Positions 20,229-30,458 of a stretch of 64,000 nt of DNA are shown piece after piece. This DNA comes from Pseudomonas sp. ML2-2023-3 (GTDB lineage Bacteria > Pseudomonadota > Gammaproteobacteria > Pseudomonadales > Pseudomonadaceae). A program made the position numbers and the translations under genes. Position 1 is the stretch's first letter, and each line of letters opens with the position of its first letter. The notes beneath the pieces were generated by a model that made no database searches, was not told the DNA's origin, and worked only from the letters and a program-made list of their open reading frames with translations. The stretch lies in NCBI RefSeq assembly GCF_037055275.1, contig NZ_CP146343.1:2452501-2516500 (forward strand). Reading direction: 5' to 3'.

Positions 20229-21620
20229 TCAGTGCTTGCCAGCACCCAGCATGTTTTCCGGGCGTACCCACTGATCGAACTCGGCATCGGTCAGATAGCC
20301 CAGCGCCAATGCCGCTTCGCGCAGGGTCAGTCCTTCGGCGTAGGCTTTTTTGGCAATCTCGGCCGACTTGTCGTAGCCAATGTGCGGGTTGAGCGCTGTC
20401 ACCAGCATCAAGCCGCGCTCCAGATGCTCGGCCATTTTTTCGGCGTCGGCTTCAAGGCCGGTGACGCAGTGTTTTTGGAAGTTGACGCAACCGTCCCCCA
20501 GCAACTGAATCGACTGCAGCAGGTTGTGAATGATCACCGGTTTGTAGACGTTCAGCTGCAGGTGCCCCTGGCTTGCAGCAAAGCCGATGGTCACGTCATT
20601 GCCCATCACCTGGCAGGCCAGCATCGACAGGGCTTCGCACTGGGTCGGGTTGACCTTGCCCGGCATGATCGAGCTGCCCGGCTCATTGGCTGGCAGCTTG
20701 ATCTCGGCCAACCCGGCACGCGGGCCAGAACCCAGCAGGCGGAAGTCATTGGCCAGTTTCATCAGGGTAACGGCCAGGGTTTTGAGTGCGCCGGAGAGGG
20801 TGGTCAGGGGTTCGTGCCCCGCCAGTGCAGCAAACTTGTTTGGCGCCGTGATAAATGGCAATCCGGACAATGCGGCGATCTCAGCGGCAATCGCTTCGGC
20901 AAAGCCGTGTGGCGCGTTGAGTCCGGTCCCTACCGCCGTCCCCCCTTGCGCCAGTTCATACACCGCCAGAATGGCTGAGCGTATGGCTTGCTCGGCGTAA
21001 TCGAGTTGGGCGATATAGGCTGAAAGCTCCTGGCCAAAGGTAATGGGTGTGGCGTCCATCATGTGGGTGCGGCCGGTTTTAACCAGTTTCATGTGCCGCG
21101 CCGACAACTCGGCCAGTCCGCCTGACAGCTCGCTGATCGCGGGCAGCAAATGCTCGTGTACCGCTTTGGCGGTGGCGATATGCATGGCGGTCGGGAAGCA
21201 GTCATTGGAGCTTTGTGAACGGTTGACGTGGTCATTGGGGTGGACCGGGGATTTGCCGCCCCGGCCTTTGCCGGCCAGCTCGTTGGCGCGGCCGGCGATC
21301 ACTTCGTTGGCGTTCATGTTGCTTTGCGTGCCGCTGCCGGTTTGCCAGACGACCAGCGGGAACTGGTCGTCGTGCTCACCGTCGAGTACTTCATCGGCGG
21401 CCTGTTCGATCAGGCGGGCGATGTCGGCGGGCAGGTCGCCGTTGCGGTTATTGACCCGGGCAGCGGCTTTCTTGATCAGCACCAGGGCGTGCAACACGGC
21501 CAGGGGCATCTTTTCGTTGCCGATGGCGAAATTGATCAGCGATCGTTGAGTCTGAGCGCCCCAATAAGCCTCATCGGCCACACTTACTTCACCCAGGCTG
21601 TCGGTTTCGATACGGCTCAT
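20229..21620 (-). CDS. fumC: Class II fumarate hydratase
   Basis: 463 residues with the fumarase/aspartase signature [15 protein letters not shown] and the conserved [16 protein letters not shown] and [15 protein letters not shown] blocks. It hydrates fumarate to L-malate without an iron-sulfur cluster. The gene is convergent with pap and divergent from the DUF2059 gene. Many pseudomonads have two fumC copies. This one lies in the context that I recall as fumC2 of P. aeruginosa. Confidence 0.95.
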   Translation of the reverse strand: MSRIETDSLGEVSVADEAYWGAQTQRSLINFAIGNEKMPLAVLHALVLIKKAAARVNNRNGDLPADIARLIEQAADEVLDGEHDDQFPLVVWQTGSGTQSNMNANEVIAGRANELAGKGRGGKSPVHPNDHVNRSQSSNDCFPTAMHIATAKAVHEHLLPAISELSGGLAELSARHMKLVKTGRTHMMDATPITFGQELSAYIAQLDYAEQAIRSAILAVYELAQGGTAVGTGLNAPHGFAEAIAAEIAALSGLPFITAPNKFAALAGHEPLTTLSGALKTLAVTLMKLANDFRLLGSGPRAGLAEIKLPANEPGSSIMPGKVNPTQCEALSMLACQVMGNDVTIGFAASQGHLQLNVYKPVIIHNLLQSIQLLGDGCVNFQKHCVTGLEADAEKMAEHLERGLMLVTALNPHIGYDKSAEIAKKAYAEGLTLREAALALGYLTDAEFDQWVRPENMLGAGKH

Positions 21621-21812
21621 CGGCTCTTTCTCCTATAGGTCTGACCAGACAGCTTAGGCGCTGGTTTGCACCGGGGGTTCAATCTGATGTTTTTAATGCT
21701 TTTGGTCAGATGATGAGAACGTCTATCAGACTCGGGGTTGAGTGACACACTTTATTAGGCGCAGAATGACCGCCCTTGGGGTTCAACCTCGCTTGCTAGA
21801 AAAGGAAACTCG

Positions 21813-22328
21813 ATGACCCGTCTTCGCGCCATCTGTACAGCGGTTGCTCTGGTTTGCGCCAGCGGCCAGGTTTTCGCCGATGCAGCTAGCCACGCTGCCA
21901 GTGCTGAAACGTTCCTGAAACTGGCACATGCCGATAAGCTGGGTACCCCGGTGTATATGCAAGTGCAGCAAATGTTCGCTCAGCGTTTCGAGCAAACCAA
22001 AGCGCCAGCCTCCAAGAAAGCCCTGCTGGAAACCTACCAGGCCAAAGCCAACACCGCTCTGGACCAGGCCATCGGCTGGAATAAACTCAAGCCGGACATG
22101 GTCAAGCTGTACACCACCAACTTCACCGAATCCGAGCTCAAGGACCTGGTAGCGTTCTACCAGTCTCCACTGGGCAAGAAAGTCCTGGAAAAAATGCCGC
22201 AGCTGACCCAGCAATCGGCACAAATGACCCAGGCCAAACTGGAAAGCGCAGTGCCGGTCGTCAACAAGCTGTTGGCCGACATGACCGCCGAGCTGGAGCC
22301 AGCAGCGGCCCCGGCCAAGAAGAAGTAA
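21813..22328 (+). CDS. Periplasmic DUF2059 protein
   Basis: 171 residues. A signal peptide (MTRLRAICTAVALVCASGQVFA) is followed by an Ala/Lys/Gln-rich helical protein. The DUF2059 segment (YTTNFTESELKDLVAFYQSP, LGKKVLEKMPQ) lies at about 90-135, and the tail ends PAAAPAKKK. Its function is unknown. It is 11 bases upstream of bolA, so the two are probably cotranscribed. Confidence 0.85.
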   Translation: MTRLRAICTAVALVCASGQVFADAASHAASAETFLKLAHADKLGTPVYMQVQQMFAQRFEQTKAPASKKALLETYQAKANTALDQAIGWNKLKPDMVKLYTTNFTESELKDLVAFYQSPLGKKVLEKMPQLTQQSAQMTQAKLESAVPVVNKLLADMTAELEPAAAPAKKK

Positions 22329-22339
22329 GCGGAGCCTGA

Positions 22340-22636
22340 ATGGACATGCAGCAACGTATCGAATCGACGCTCAGCGCGTTGCAACCTGAGCACCTGAGTG
22401 TGCTGGATGAAAGCCACATGCACAGTCGCGGGTTGCAGACCCACTTCAAGGCGGTGGTGGTCAGCGAGCAGTTCGCCGGGCTCAACAGCGTCAAGCGTCA
22501 CCAGAAGGTCTATGCCACCCTGGGTGACCTGATGGGCGAGTTCCATGCGCTGGCCCTGCACACGTACACGCCTGAGGAATGGGCAAAAATCGGCACGGCC
22601 CCGGCATCGCCGACCTGTGCTGGCGGTGGGCACTGA
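22340..22636 (+). CDS. bolA: BolA-family protein
   Basis: 98 residues with the BolA fold, including ESHMHSRG and FAGLNSVKRHQKVYATLGDLM, where the conserved His residues bind iron-sulfur clusters with monothiol glutaredoxin. BolA proteins affect morphology, stress response and iron-sulfur trafficking. The C-terminal tail SPTCAGGGH contains an extra Cys and His. A terminator follows at 22674. Confidence 0.9.
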   Translation: MDMQQRIESTLSALQPEHLSVLDESHMHSRGLQTHFKAVVVSEQFAGLNSVKRHQKVYATLGDLMGEFHALALHTYTPEEWAKIGTAPASPTCAGGGH

Positions 22637-22673
22637 GTTGGTGTAATACACCTGCTTTTTGCTAGAATCCGCA

Positions 22674-22702
22674 GCGCGCCGCTTAGCCGGCGCGTTTTTT
22701 TT
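22674..22702 (+). terminator. Rho-independent terminator after bolA
   Basis: GCGCGCCG (22674-22681) pairs with CGGCGCG (22688-22694) and is followed by eight T (22695-22702). It separates bolA from trhO. Confidence 0.85.
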
Positions 22703-22749
22703 GCATCCGGTTCACCCTTTGCGAGGGTAGCCACCTGGAGAGAAACACG

Positions 22750-23688
22750 ATGACCGCGCCAATTGTTGTAGCTGCACTGTACAAATTCGTCACCCTTGAA
22801 GATTACGTTGAACTGCGTGAACCGCTGCTCAATGCCATGGTCGCCAACGGCATCAAGGGCACCCTGCTGATTGCCGAAGAGGGCATCAACGGCACGGTTT
22901 CCGGAACTCGTGAAGGCATTGACGGCCTGATGGCCTGGCTCAAGAACGATCCGCGCATGGTCGATATCGACCACAAAGAATCCTACTGCGATGACCAGCC
23001 GTTCTATCGGACCAAGGTCAAGCTCAAGAAAGAGATCGTTACCCTTGGCGTTGAAGGCGTAGACCCGAACAAGAAAGTCGGAACCTATGTCGACCCCGAG
23101 AACTGGAATGCGCTGATCAGCGATCCAGAGGTGTTGCTGATTGACACCCGTAACGACTACGAAGTCTCGATCGGTACGTTTGAAGGTGCCATTGACCCGA
23201 AGACCACCAGCTTTCGCGAATTTCCTGACTACATCAAAGCCAATTTCGACCCGGCCAAGCACAAAAAAGTCGCGATGTTCTGCACCGGCGGCATTCGTTG
23301 TGAAAAAGCGTCGAGCTACATGCTCAGCCAGGGTTTTGACGAGGTTTACCACCTTAAAGGCGGAATCCTGAAGTACCTCGAAGAAGTGCCGCAGGAAGAA
23401 ACCAAGTGGCAGGGCGACTGCTTCGTATTCGATAACCGCGTCACCGTGCGCCATGACCTGAGTGCCGGCGAGTACGACCAGTGCCATGCCTGCCGCACGC
23501 CGATCAGCATCGCGGATCGTGAATCCGAGCACTATCAGCCCGGCATCAGTTGCCCCCATTGCTGGGACACGCTGAGCGAGAAAACCCGTCGCAGCGCAAT
23601 TGATCGGCAAAAGCAGATCGACCTGGCCAAGGAACGTAACCAGCCGCACCCGATTGGCCACAACTACCGTAAAGCTGCCGAGGCCTGA
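22750..23688 (+). CDS. trhO: tRNA uridine(34) hydroxylase TrhO (rhodanese-like)
   Basis: 312 residues of the UPF0176/YceA family. It has an N-terminal acylphosphatase-like domain and a central rhodanese domain whose active-site loop reads [11 protein letters not shown]. Four Cys in CHACRTPIS and CPHCWDTL suggest a zinc site. TrhO uses oxygen to make ho5U34 in tRNA. GGAG lies upstream of the ATG. The next gene starts one base after its stop. Confidence 0.92.
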   Translation: MTAPIVVAALYKFVTLEDYVELREPLLNAMVANGIKGTLLIAEEGINGTVSGTREGIDGLMAWLKNDPRMVDIDHKESYCDDQPFYRTKVKLKKEIVTLGVEGVDPNKKVGTYVDPENWNALISDPEVLLIDTRNDYEVSIGTFEGAIDPKTTSFREFPDYIKANFDPAKHKKVAMFCTGGIRCEKASSYMLSQGFDEVYHLKGGILKYLEEVPQEETKWQGDCFVFDNRVTVRHDLSAGEYDQCHACRTPISIADRESEHYQPGISCPHCWDTLSEKTRRSAIDRQKQIDLAKERNQPHPIGHNYRKAAEA

Positions 23689-23689
23689 G

Positions 23690-24325
23690 ATGACAGCGCG
23701 CCTGCTCTATGTGATGGACCCTATGTGCTCCTGGTGCTGGGGCTTTTCGCCCATCGCCGAAGCGCTGGTTGAGCAGGCGCAGGCCGCAGGCGTCGAGTTG
23801 CACCTGGTGGTGGGTGGATTGCGCACTGGCAGTGGCTCGGCGCTTGAGCCCGCCACGCGACGCTACATCCTTGAGCATTGGCAGGCGGTCACAGAGGCTA
23901 CCGGGCAAACCTTCAATTTCGACGGTGCCTTGCCGGACGGTTTTGTGTATGACACCGAACCTGCCTGCCGGGCTGTGGTAGCGGCACGCAGTCTTGCGCC
24001 CGATTGCGCCTGGCGGCTGGTCAAGCTGATTCAGCAGGCCTTTTATGTGCAAGGGCGCGATGTCACCCAGGCCAGTGTGCTGGTTGAGCTCGCTGAAACG
24101 GCAGGGGTGCCGCGTATCGAGTTTGCTGCCGCCTTTGACTCGGCCGAACAACATACGGCCACGGGTGCCGATTTTACCTGGGTACAAGACCTGGGAATTG
24201 CCGGTTTTCCGACGTTGCTCGCCGAGCGTAACGGTCAACTGGCCTTGCTGACCAATGGCTATCAGCCACTTGAGCCATTGTCTGACCTGCTTGCCCGTTG
24301 GCTTGAACGCGCTACGCGTGTTTGA
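23690..24325 (+). CDS. DsbA-family thioredoxin-fold protein
   Basis: 211 residues from MTARLLYVMDPMCSWCWGF. The CSWC redox motif sits at the start of the thioredoxin fold, with a long helical insertion and the cis-Pro region GIAGFPTLL. There is no signal peptide, so it acts in the cytoplasm. It resembles FrnE/2-hydroxychromene-2-carboxylate isomerase-like proteins. The start follows the trhO stop by one base, and its 3' end overlaps the ABC transporter start. Confidence 0.85.
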   Translation: MTARLLYVMDPMCSWCWGFSPIAEALVEQAQAAGVELHLVVGGLRTGSGSALEPATRRYILEHWQAVTEATGQTFNFDGALPDGFVYDTEPACRAVVAARSLAPDCAWRLVKLIQQAFYVQGRDVTQASVLVELAETAGVPRIEFAAAFDSAEQHTATGADFTWVQDLGIAGFPTLLAERNGQLALLTNGYQPLEPLSDLLARWLERATRV

Positions 24326-26141
24326 CCCTTCTGCGGTGCAGTCCTCGCCCTCGTCCCCTGTGACGGATCACCTGACCTGGGCTGAAATTCGTCGCCTGGC
24401 CTTGCGCCATAAAAAAGCACTGTGGATTGCCAACGGCGTGGCCGTGCTGGCTACGCTGTGCAGCGTCCCCATCCCGTTGTTACTGCCCTTGCTGGTGGAC
24501 GAAGTGTTGCTGGGCAACGGTGATGCAGCGCTGAAAGTCATGAACCACTGGCTACCGACAGCCTGGCAAAGTGCAGCGGGCTACATTGGCCTCATGCTGG
24601 CCATTACTTTGATGCTGCGCTGTGGGGCATTGCTGTTTAACGTCCTGCAGGCCCGTCTGTTTTCGCGCCTGGCCAAGGACATCGTGTTTCGCATTCGCTT
24701 GCGCCTGATTGAGCGCTTGAAGCGAATATCCCTGGCTGAGTATGAAAACCTGGGCAGTGGCACGGTGACCGCCCATCTGGTCACCGATCTCGAAACTCTC
24801 GACAAGTTTGTCGGCGAAACCTTGAGCCGGTTTTTGGTGGCCATACTCACGCTGGTGGGAACTTCGGCGATTTTGCTATGGATGCACTGGCAACTGGCTC
24901 TGCTGATCTTGCTGTTCAACCCGCTGGTGATCTACGCCACGATGCAACTGGGCAAGCGGGTCAAGCACCTGAAAAAACTCGAAAACGACAGTACGGCGCG
25001 TTTCACTCAAGCATTGACCGAGACACTGGACGCGATTCAAGAGGTCCGTGCGGGTAACCGTCAGGGCTTTTTCCTCGGTCGTCTGGGGATGCGTGCGCGG
25101 GAAGTCCGGGACTTTGCCGTGGCTTCGCAATGGAAGAGCGATGCTTCAAATCGTGCCAGCGGGTTGTTGTTCCAGTTTGGCATCGATATTTTTCGCGCCG
25201 CTGCGATGCTCACGGTACTGTTTTCGGATTTGTCCATTGGCCAGATGCTCGCCGTGTTCAGCTACCTGTGGTTCATGATCGGGCCCGTCGAGCAGTTGCT
25301 TAACTTGCAATATGCGTTCTACGCCGCCGACGGTGCCGTGACGCGAATCAACCAGTTACTGGCACGCAGCGACGAGCCGCAATACCCAGCAGGTGTTAAT
25401 CCGTTTCTGGGCCGCCAGACTGTGGGTATCGAGGTGCGCGACCTGAGCTTCAGCTATGGCGATGAAAAAGTGCTGGATCATCTGAACCTGACCATTGCTC
25501 CGGGCGAAAAGGTGGCCATCGTGGGCACCAGTGGCGGGGGAAAAAGCACGTTGGTGCAACTGTTGCTCGGGCTGTATACGCCGCAGTCGGGGAGCATCTA
25601 CTTTGCAGGTGCGAGCCAGCCAGAAATCGGTCTGCAGACCATTCGCGAGCATGTCGCGGTGGTGCTGCAACATCCCTCGTTGTTCAACGATACCGTGCGC
25701 GCCAATCTCACAATGGGCCGTGAGCGAACGGATGAGGCGTGCTGGCATGCCCTGGAAATCGCCCAGCTCGACGGCACCATTCGCACGCTCCCCCAAGGGT
25801 TGGACAGTATTGTCGGGCGTTCAGGCGTGCGATTGTCGGGTGGTCAGCGCCAGCGTCTGGCCATTGCACGGATGGTGCTGGCCGAACCCAAGGTCGTGAT
25901 CCTGGATGAGGCGACCAGCGCCCTGGATGCGGCCACCGAATACAACTTGCATCACGCTTTGGGAAAATTCTTGAGCGGGCGTACCACTTTAATCATCGCT
26001 CATCGTTTGTCTGCGGTGAAACAGGCAGACAGAGTGCTGGTGTTTGATGGTGGGTGCATTGCTGAAGAAGGCGGTCACCAGCAATTGATTGCAGAGGGAG
26101 GGCTTTACGCCAAGCTCTACGGGCATCTTCAACAAACTTGA
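24318..26141 (+). CDS. MsbA-type ABC exporter (fused membrane and ATPase domains)
   Basis: About 607 residues. Six membrane helices lie in the first ~330, followed by an ATPase domain with Walker A GTSGGGKST, signature LSGGQRQRLAIAR and Walker B VVILDEATSALD. It is a half-transporter likely to export a lipid or amphipathic compound. The substrate is not evident. The start is uncertain. I use GTG 24318, overlapping the dsbA-like stop; GTG 24360 is an alternative, and the conserved part begins at DHLTWAEIRRLAL. Confidence 0.85.
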   Translation: MFDPSAVQSSPSSPVTDHLTWAEIRRLALRHKKALWIANGVAVLATLCSVPIPLLLPLLVDEVLLGNGDAALKVMNHWLPTAWQSAAGYIGLMLAITLMLRCGALLFNVLQARLFSRLAKDIVFRIRLRLIERLKRISLAEYENLGSGTVTAHLVTDLETLDKFVGETLSRFLVAILTLVGTSAILLWMHWQLALLILLFNPLVIYATMQLGKRVKHLKKLENDSTARFTQALTETLDAIQEVRAGNRQGFFLGRLGMRAREVRDFAVASQWKSDASNRASGLLFQFGIDIFRAAAMLTVLFSDLSIGQMLAVFSYLWFMIGPVEQLLNLQYAFYAADGAVTRINQLLARSDEPQYPAGVNPFLGRQTVGIEVRDLSFSYGDEKVLDHLNLTIAPGEKVAIVGTSGGGKSTLVQLLLGLYTPQSGSIYFAGASQPEIGLQTIREHVAVVLQHPSLFNDTVRANLTMGRERTDEACWHALEIAQLDGTIRTLPQGLDSIVGRSGVRLSGGQRQRLAIARMVLAEPKVVILDEATSALDAATEYNLHHALGKFLSGRTTLIIAHRLSAVKQADRVLVFDGGCIAEEGGHQQLIAEGGLYAKLYGHLQQT

Positions 26142-26302
26142 TACAAGCGGTTGTCTTTAAAGGGCAGGGGGCTGCCCAGGTTCGGGTTTTTTGTCGGTTT
26201 CGGGCAACACGCACTGCTCAGGTTTTTGAAAATTGGCCTAGGCTGATTTGTAGTGAGATTTTCTCTCTGGTTTTCATCCGACGCCATGAAGCAAGGAAAC
26301 TC

Positions 26303-28763
26303 ATGAAATCAAAACGCCCCCATGGGACACCACGCTTGCTGGGCATTGTTTGGCCCTTTATTGCCGTCGTGCTTTTCCAGGCGCTATTGGGGTGTGTGAG
26401 TCTGTATATGCTCTCTGCAGTGCGCAGTTATGTAGGGGGCGAAAGTTTGTGGTCCAAGGGCCAGAAAGATGCCATCTACTTCCTCCACTTGTATTCCGAT
26501 ACTCAAAATCCGCTTTACTTCAGCAAATATCAGCAGGCTATAAGTGTCCCCCAGGGCGGCCACAAACTGCGGCTTGCGATGGATCAATCTCCCCCTGATG
26601 TAGCCTCTGCCCGAGAAGGTATTTTGCAAGGCGGTAACAGTGAGCAAGATGCTTCCAGCATCATTTGGTTCTACCGCTACTTCCGTAACGTCAGTTATAT
26701 GAAAACGGCCATTGAGAAGTGGACCCTGGGAGATGCTTACCTCATTCAACTCGATGAGCTGGCTCAAGACATGCATCAGGCATTGCTTGGCGGCCCGGTC
26801 AGTGAAGTGGACGTCAAGCGCTGGGAAGACAATATCTTTGCCATCAATGAAGGTATTGCACCGGCGGCCAAGGCTTTCAGCGATGCCCTGGGTGAGGGGT
26901 CGCGTTTTATCTGGCAGTTGCTGGTCGCCATCAATTTAGCCACAGCCCTGGGGCTGATCCTTCTGGTGCTCAAGCGGACTCATAAAGTACTTGCTCAGAG
27001 TCGGGCATTTGCAGAAGCGCTGCAGCTGGAAAAAGAACGGGCACAAATCACGCTTCAGTCCATTGGCGACGGCGTCATAACGACCGACGTGAATGGTGCC
27101 ATTGCCTACCTGAATCCGGCGGCCGAGCAACTGACCCAATGGAAGTCCGAGCAGGCACAAGGCGTCACCCTCGCGGCGCTGTTCAAGTTGCTCGACGACA
27201 ATGATCAGGACGACGGCTTCAAGCTGATTGATCGTATTCTCAGCGGCCAGCTGGGTAACAGCCGCGAGCATTCCAGGCAGATTCAGCGAATGGATGGCAG
27301 TACCGTCGCGGTTACGCTGGTGGGTGCACCTATCCTCCACGGGGGGGGAGGTGAGCGGTGCGGTGCTGGTGCTGCATGACATGACCCAGGAGCGTCAATA
27401 CATCGCCAACCTGTCCTGGCAAGCCACCCACGACGGGCTAACCGGTTTGGCCAACCGCCGTGAGTTTGAATACCGTCTGGAGTTGGTGCTGAAGAATCTG
27501 GGCCGACAACAAGGCCGGCATGCACTGATGTTTCTCGATCTTGACCAGTTCAAGCTGGTCAATGACACCTGCGGCCACGCGGCAGGTGATGAGCTGTTAC
27601 GACATATATGTGTGTTGCTGCGAGCCGGGTTGCGCGAAGGCGACACCCTGGCGAGATTGGGAGGGGATGAGTTCGGCATCCTGCTGGAAAACTGCCCGGT
27701 CGATATGGCAGAAAAAATAGCGGGAGGTTTGCGCCAGTCGGTGCAAAACCTGCATTTTGCCTGGAAGGGGCGACCGTTCATGAGCACCATCAGCATTGGC
27801 CTGGTACACATCCATCAACCCCCCGCGACCCTGGAAGGGTTGATGCGCGCTGCGGACATGGCCTGTTATATGGCCAAGGAGAAGGGCCGCAACCGGGTGC
27901 AGGTCTATCACGTGGATGACACCGAGCTTTCGTTGCGTTTTGGTGAAATGGCATGGGTGCAGCGTTTGCATGTGGCGCTGGAAGAAAACCATTTCAGCCT
28001 CTATGCACAAGAAATCACGCCCTTGGGGGAGGTGCAGGAAGGCGGCGGGCACATCGAGATTCTGCTGCGGTTGCAGGATGAAAGCGGGCGGATGATTTTT
28101 CCTGACAGTTTTATTCCCGCCGCCGAACGTTATGGGTTGATGAGCCTGATCGACCGCTGGGTAGTCGAAAATGTATTCAGGGTCATTTCCGAATGTTCAG
28201 CCCAGGCAGACGGACAGCCGATGGCAATGTGTGCCATCAACTTGTCAGGTTCGACCATTGGGGATGACGATTTCCTGGAGTTCCTGCATGAGCAATTTGA
28301 TTTTTATGGCGTGTCGCCCAAACTGATCTGCTTTGAAATAACCGAAACCAGCGCCATTGCAAACTTGGGCAGTGCCATCCGATTTATTAATGATCTCAAG
28401 GCGTTGGGTTGTCATTTTTCGTTGGACGACTTTTGTGCCGGTATGTCGTCATTTGCATACTTGAAACATTTGCCCGTCGACTTTTTGAAAATTGATGGCA
28501 GTTTCGTCAAGGACATGCTGGATGATCCAATCAACCGGGCCATGGTTGAAGTTATTAATCATATTGGCCATGTCATGGGTAAACGCACCATTGCAGAGTT
28601 TGTTGAAAGCACGCAAATCGAGCAGGCGTTGATTGAAATCGGAGTTGATTATGCGCAGGGCTATATAGTTCAGCGTCCGCAGTTGTTTACCTTTGACAGT
28701 TTATTAAAGCGCCCTGTGCGATCCAGATCTTTGACATTGAAGTTGCCGGGAACTTTACGTTGA
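26303..28763 (+). pseudogene. rbdA: Frameshifted GGDEF/EAL c-di-GMP protein, RbdA-like
   Basis: The reading frame starting MKSKRPHGTPRLL (AAGGAAA upstream) has a membrane helix at ~13-35, a periplasmic domain, a second helix at ~210-230 and a PAS domain, then runs into a stop at 27379. GGDEF (LARLGGDEFGILL) and EAL domains continue in another frame to 28763. The frames join at a run of eight G (27341-27348). Seven G would give one protein of about 819 residues, the RbdA layout (TM-periplasmic-TM-PAS-GGDEF-EAL). The EAL motif reads EILLR, while DDF, ITET and KIDGSFV are kept. RbdA promotes biofilm dispersal in P. aeruginosa. Sequencing error, a real mutation and phase variation are all possible. 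Confidence 0.85.
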
Positions 28764-28842
28764 GGTGTTGTACAGTTTCTGAAGTCTCTTCTCAAAAAGG
28801 ATTTGGATTGTGATTACTGTATTTAACCGGACAGGGCCTCTC

Positions 28843-29595
28843 ATGGAAGAGGCCAGTTATCCGCAGTGGGCGCAGCAGTTGATTCGCGACTGCAGCGAGA
28901 GCAAGCGCCGGGCTGTCGGGCACGAAATATACAAGCGCATGCGTGATAACACCCTGAGTCCACGGGCCATGCGAACGTACCTGATTGGCGGCTGGCCGGT
29001 CGTCGAGCAGTTCTCGTTGTATATGGGACGTAACCTTGGGAAAACCCGTTATGGGCGTCATCCCGGTGAGGACATGGCGCGTCGCTGGCTGATCCGCAAT
29101 ATTCGGGTCGAGCTCAACCATGCCGATTACTGGGTGTACTGGGCTCGGGCGCATGGCGTGAGCCTTGAAGAGCTGAACGCGCAGGACCTTCCCGCTGAAT
29201 TCCAGGCCCTCAACGATTGGTGCTGGCATACCTGTGCAACGGATTCACTGGCCGTGGCCATGGCAGCGACCAATTACGCCATTGAAGGTGCGGTGGGTGA
29301 GTGGGCGGCCGTCGTGTGTTCAAAGAATATCTACGAAGAGTCGTTTCCGCTCGAGGGGCGTAAACGCGCGATGAAATGGCTGAAGATGCATGCCCAGTAT
29401 GATGATGAGCATCCTTGGGAAGCGCTTGAAATCATATGTACGCTGGCAGGCATGAACCCTGGTCAGGAGTTGATTGACGATCTGCGCAAGGCGATTTGCA
29501 AGAGTTACGACTACATGTACCTGTTTTTGCAAAGTTGCTTGCAGCTCGACAATGCGGTTGCTGTGCGTGGACGTCGTGAGTTGGTTGAGAGCTGA
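28843..29595 (+). CDS. TenA/heme-oxygenase-fold protein (iron-containing redox family)
   Basis: 250 residues from MEEASYPQWAQQL. GTG 28810, with AAGGA nine bases upstream, would give 261 residues and is a real alternative. The all-helical TenA/PqqC-like fold is suggested by RVELNHADYWVYW, NYAIEGAVGEWAAV and the C-terminal KSYDYMYLFLQSC, with His/Glu positions able to hold metal. No thiamine genes are nearby, so a thiaminase role is not supported. It follows the rbdA-like gene in the same order as in P. aeruginosa (recalled). Confidence 0.8.
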   Translation: MEEASYPQWAQQLIRDCSESKRRAVGHEIYKRMRDNTLSPRAMRTYLIGGWPVVEQFSLYMGRNLGKTRYGRHPGEDMARRWLIRNIRVELNHADYWVYWARAHGVSLEELNAQDLPAEFQALNDWCWHTCATDSLAVAMAATNYAIEGAVGEWAAVVCSKNIYEESFPLEGRKRAMKWLKMHAQYDDEHPWEALEIICTLAGMNPGQELIDDLRKAICKSYDYMYLFLQSCLQLDNAVAVRGRRELVES

Positions 29596-29620
29596 ATGCC
29601 CAGTGCCAGATTTCACGGGT

Positions 29621-29663
29621 AAAAAAACCGCAGGCTGCATTCACATGCAGGCTGCGGTTTTTG
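29621..29663. terminator. Bidirectional terminator
   Basis: AAACCGCAGGCTGCAT pairs with ATGCAGGCTGCGGTTT around TCAC, with one mismatch, flanked by A and T runs. It separates two convergent genes, the TenA-like gene and yciK. Confidence 0.85.
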
Positions 29664-29675
29664 TTTGAGGCGTTG

Positions 29676-30416
29676 TTACTGCGCGTCGAAAGCCTGACCG
29701 TTGATTCCGGTACTGTCCGGGCCCATCAGGTAGAGATAAACTGGCATGATCGCGTGCGGTTCAGGATTGTTTTCAGGGTTTTCGCCCGGATATGCCAGCG
29801 CGCGCATGCTGGTGCGGGTCGCGCCAGGGTTGATGCTGTTGGAGCGCACCGGGGCGACGCTCTCGACTTCGTCGGCCAGGGTTTGCATCAAGCCTTCGGT
29901 AGCGAACTTCGATACACCATAAGCGCCCCAGTAAGCACGGCCTTTGCGGCCCACGCTGCTGGAGGTGAAGATCACCGAGGCGTCCTGGGAAAGCTTGAGC
30001 AGTGGCAGCAGGGTGCTGGTGAGCATGAACATGGCGTTGACGTTGATGTGCATCACGCGCATGAAGTTCTCACCGGACAACTGCTCCAGCGGCGTGCGCG
30101 GGCCAATGATCGAAGCGTTGTGCAGCAGCCCGTCAAGATGGCCGAACTCGTTTTCGATCATGGCGGCCAGCTCATCGTATTGATGGGGCTGGGCGGTTTC
30201 GAGATTGAACGGGATGACGACCGGTACAGGATGACCCGCGGCTTCGATTTCGTCGTAAACCTGGCTCAGGTTGGCCTCGGTCTTGCCCAGCAGCAGGACG
30301 GTTGCGCCGTGAGCGGCATAGGTCTTGGCAGCCGCAGCACCGATGCCACGTCCAGCACCGGTGACCAGAATGACCCGGTCCTGAAGCAGGTTGGGGCGGG
30401 CGGAATAATCAAACAT
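29676..30416 (-). CDS. yciK: YciK-family short-chain dehydrogenase
   Basis: 246 residues starting MFDYSARPNLLQ. The frame runs five codons further upstream without support. The NAD(P) motif is TGAGRGIGAAAAKTYAAHG, NAG-type segment LLHNASIIGP, and catalytic Ser-Tyr-Lys occurs in FTSSSVGRKGRAYWGAYGVSK. The physiological substrate is unknown. It is the last gene of a minus-strand run with ubiG and mupP. Confidence 0.9.
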   Translation of the reverse strand: MFDYSARPNLLQDRVILVTGAGRGIGAAAAKTYAAHGATVLLLGKTEANLSQVYDEIEAAGHPVPVVIPFNLETAQPHQYDELAAMIENEFGHLDGLLHNASIIGPRTPLEQLSGENFMRVMHINVNAMFMLTSTLLPLLKLSQDASVIFTSSSVGRKGRAYWGAYGVSKFATEGLMQTLADEVESVAPVRSNSINPGATRTSMRALAYPGENPENNPEPHAIMPVYLYLMGPDSTGINGQAFDAQ

Positions 30417-30458
30417 ATCAAACCTCAACAAAAATCTAGGATCGTCAGCTGGCGCTTG

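Noticed and set aside
28843..29595. Thiaminase/TenA thiamine salvage function
   Set aside because: The fold fits, but no thiamine genes or TPP riboswitch are nearby, so no thiamine role is claimed.
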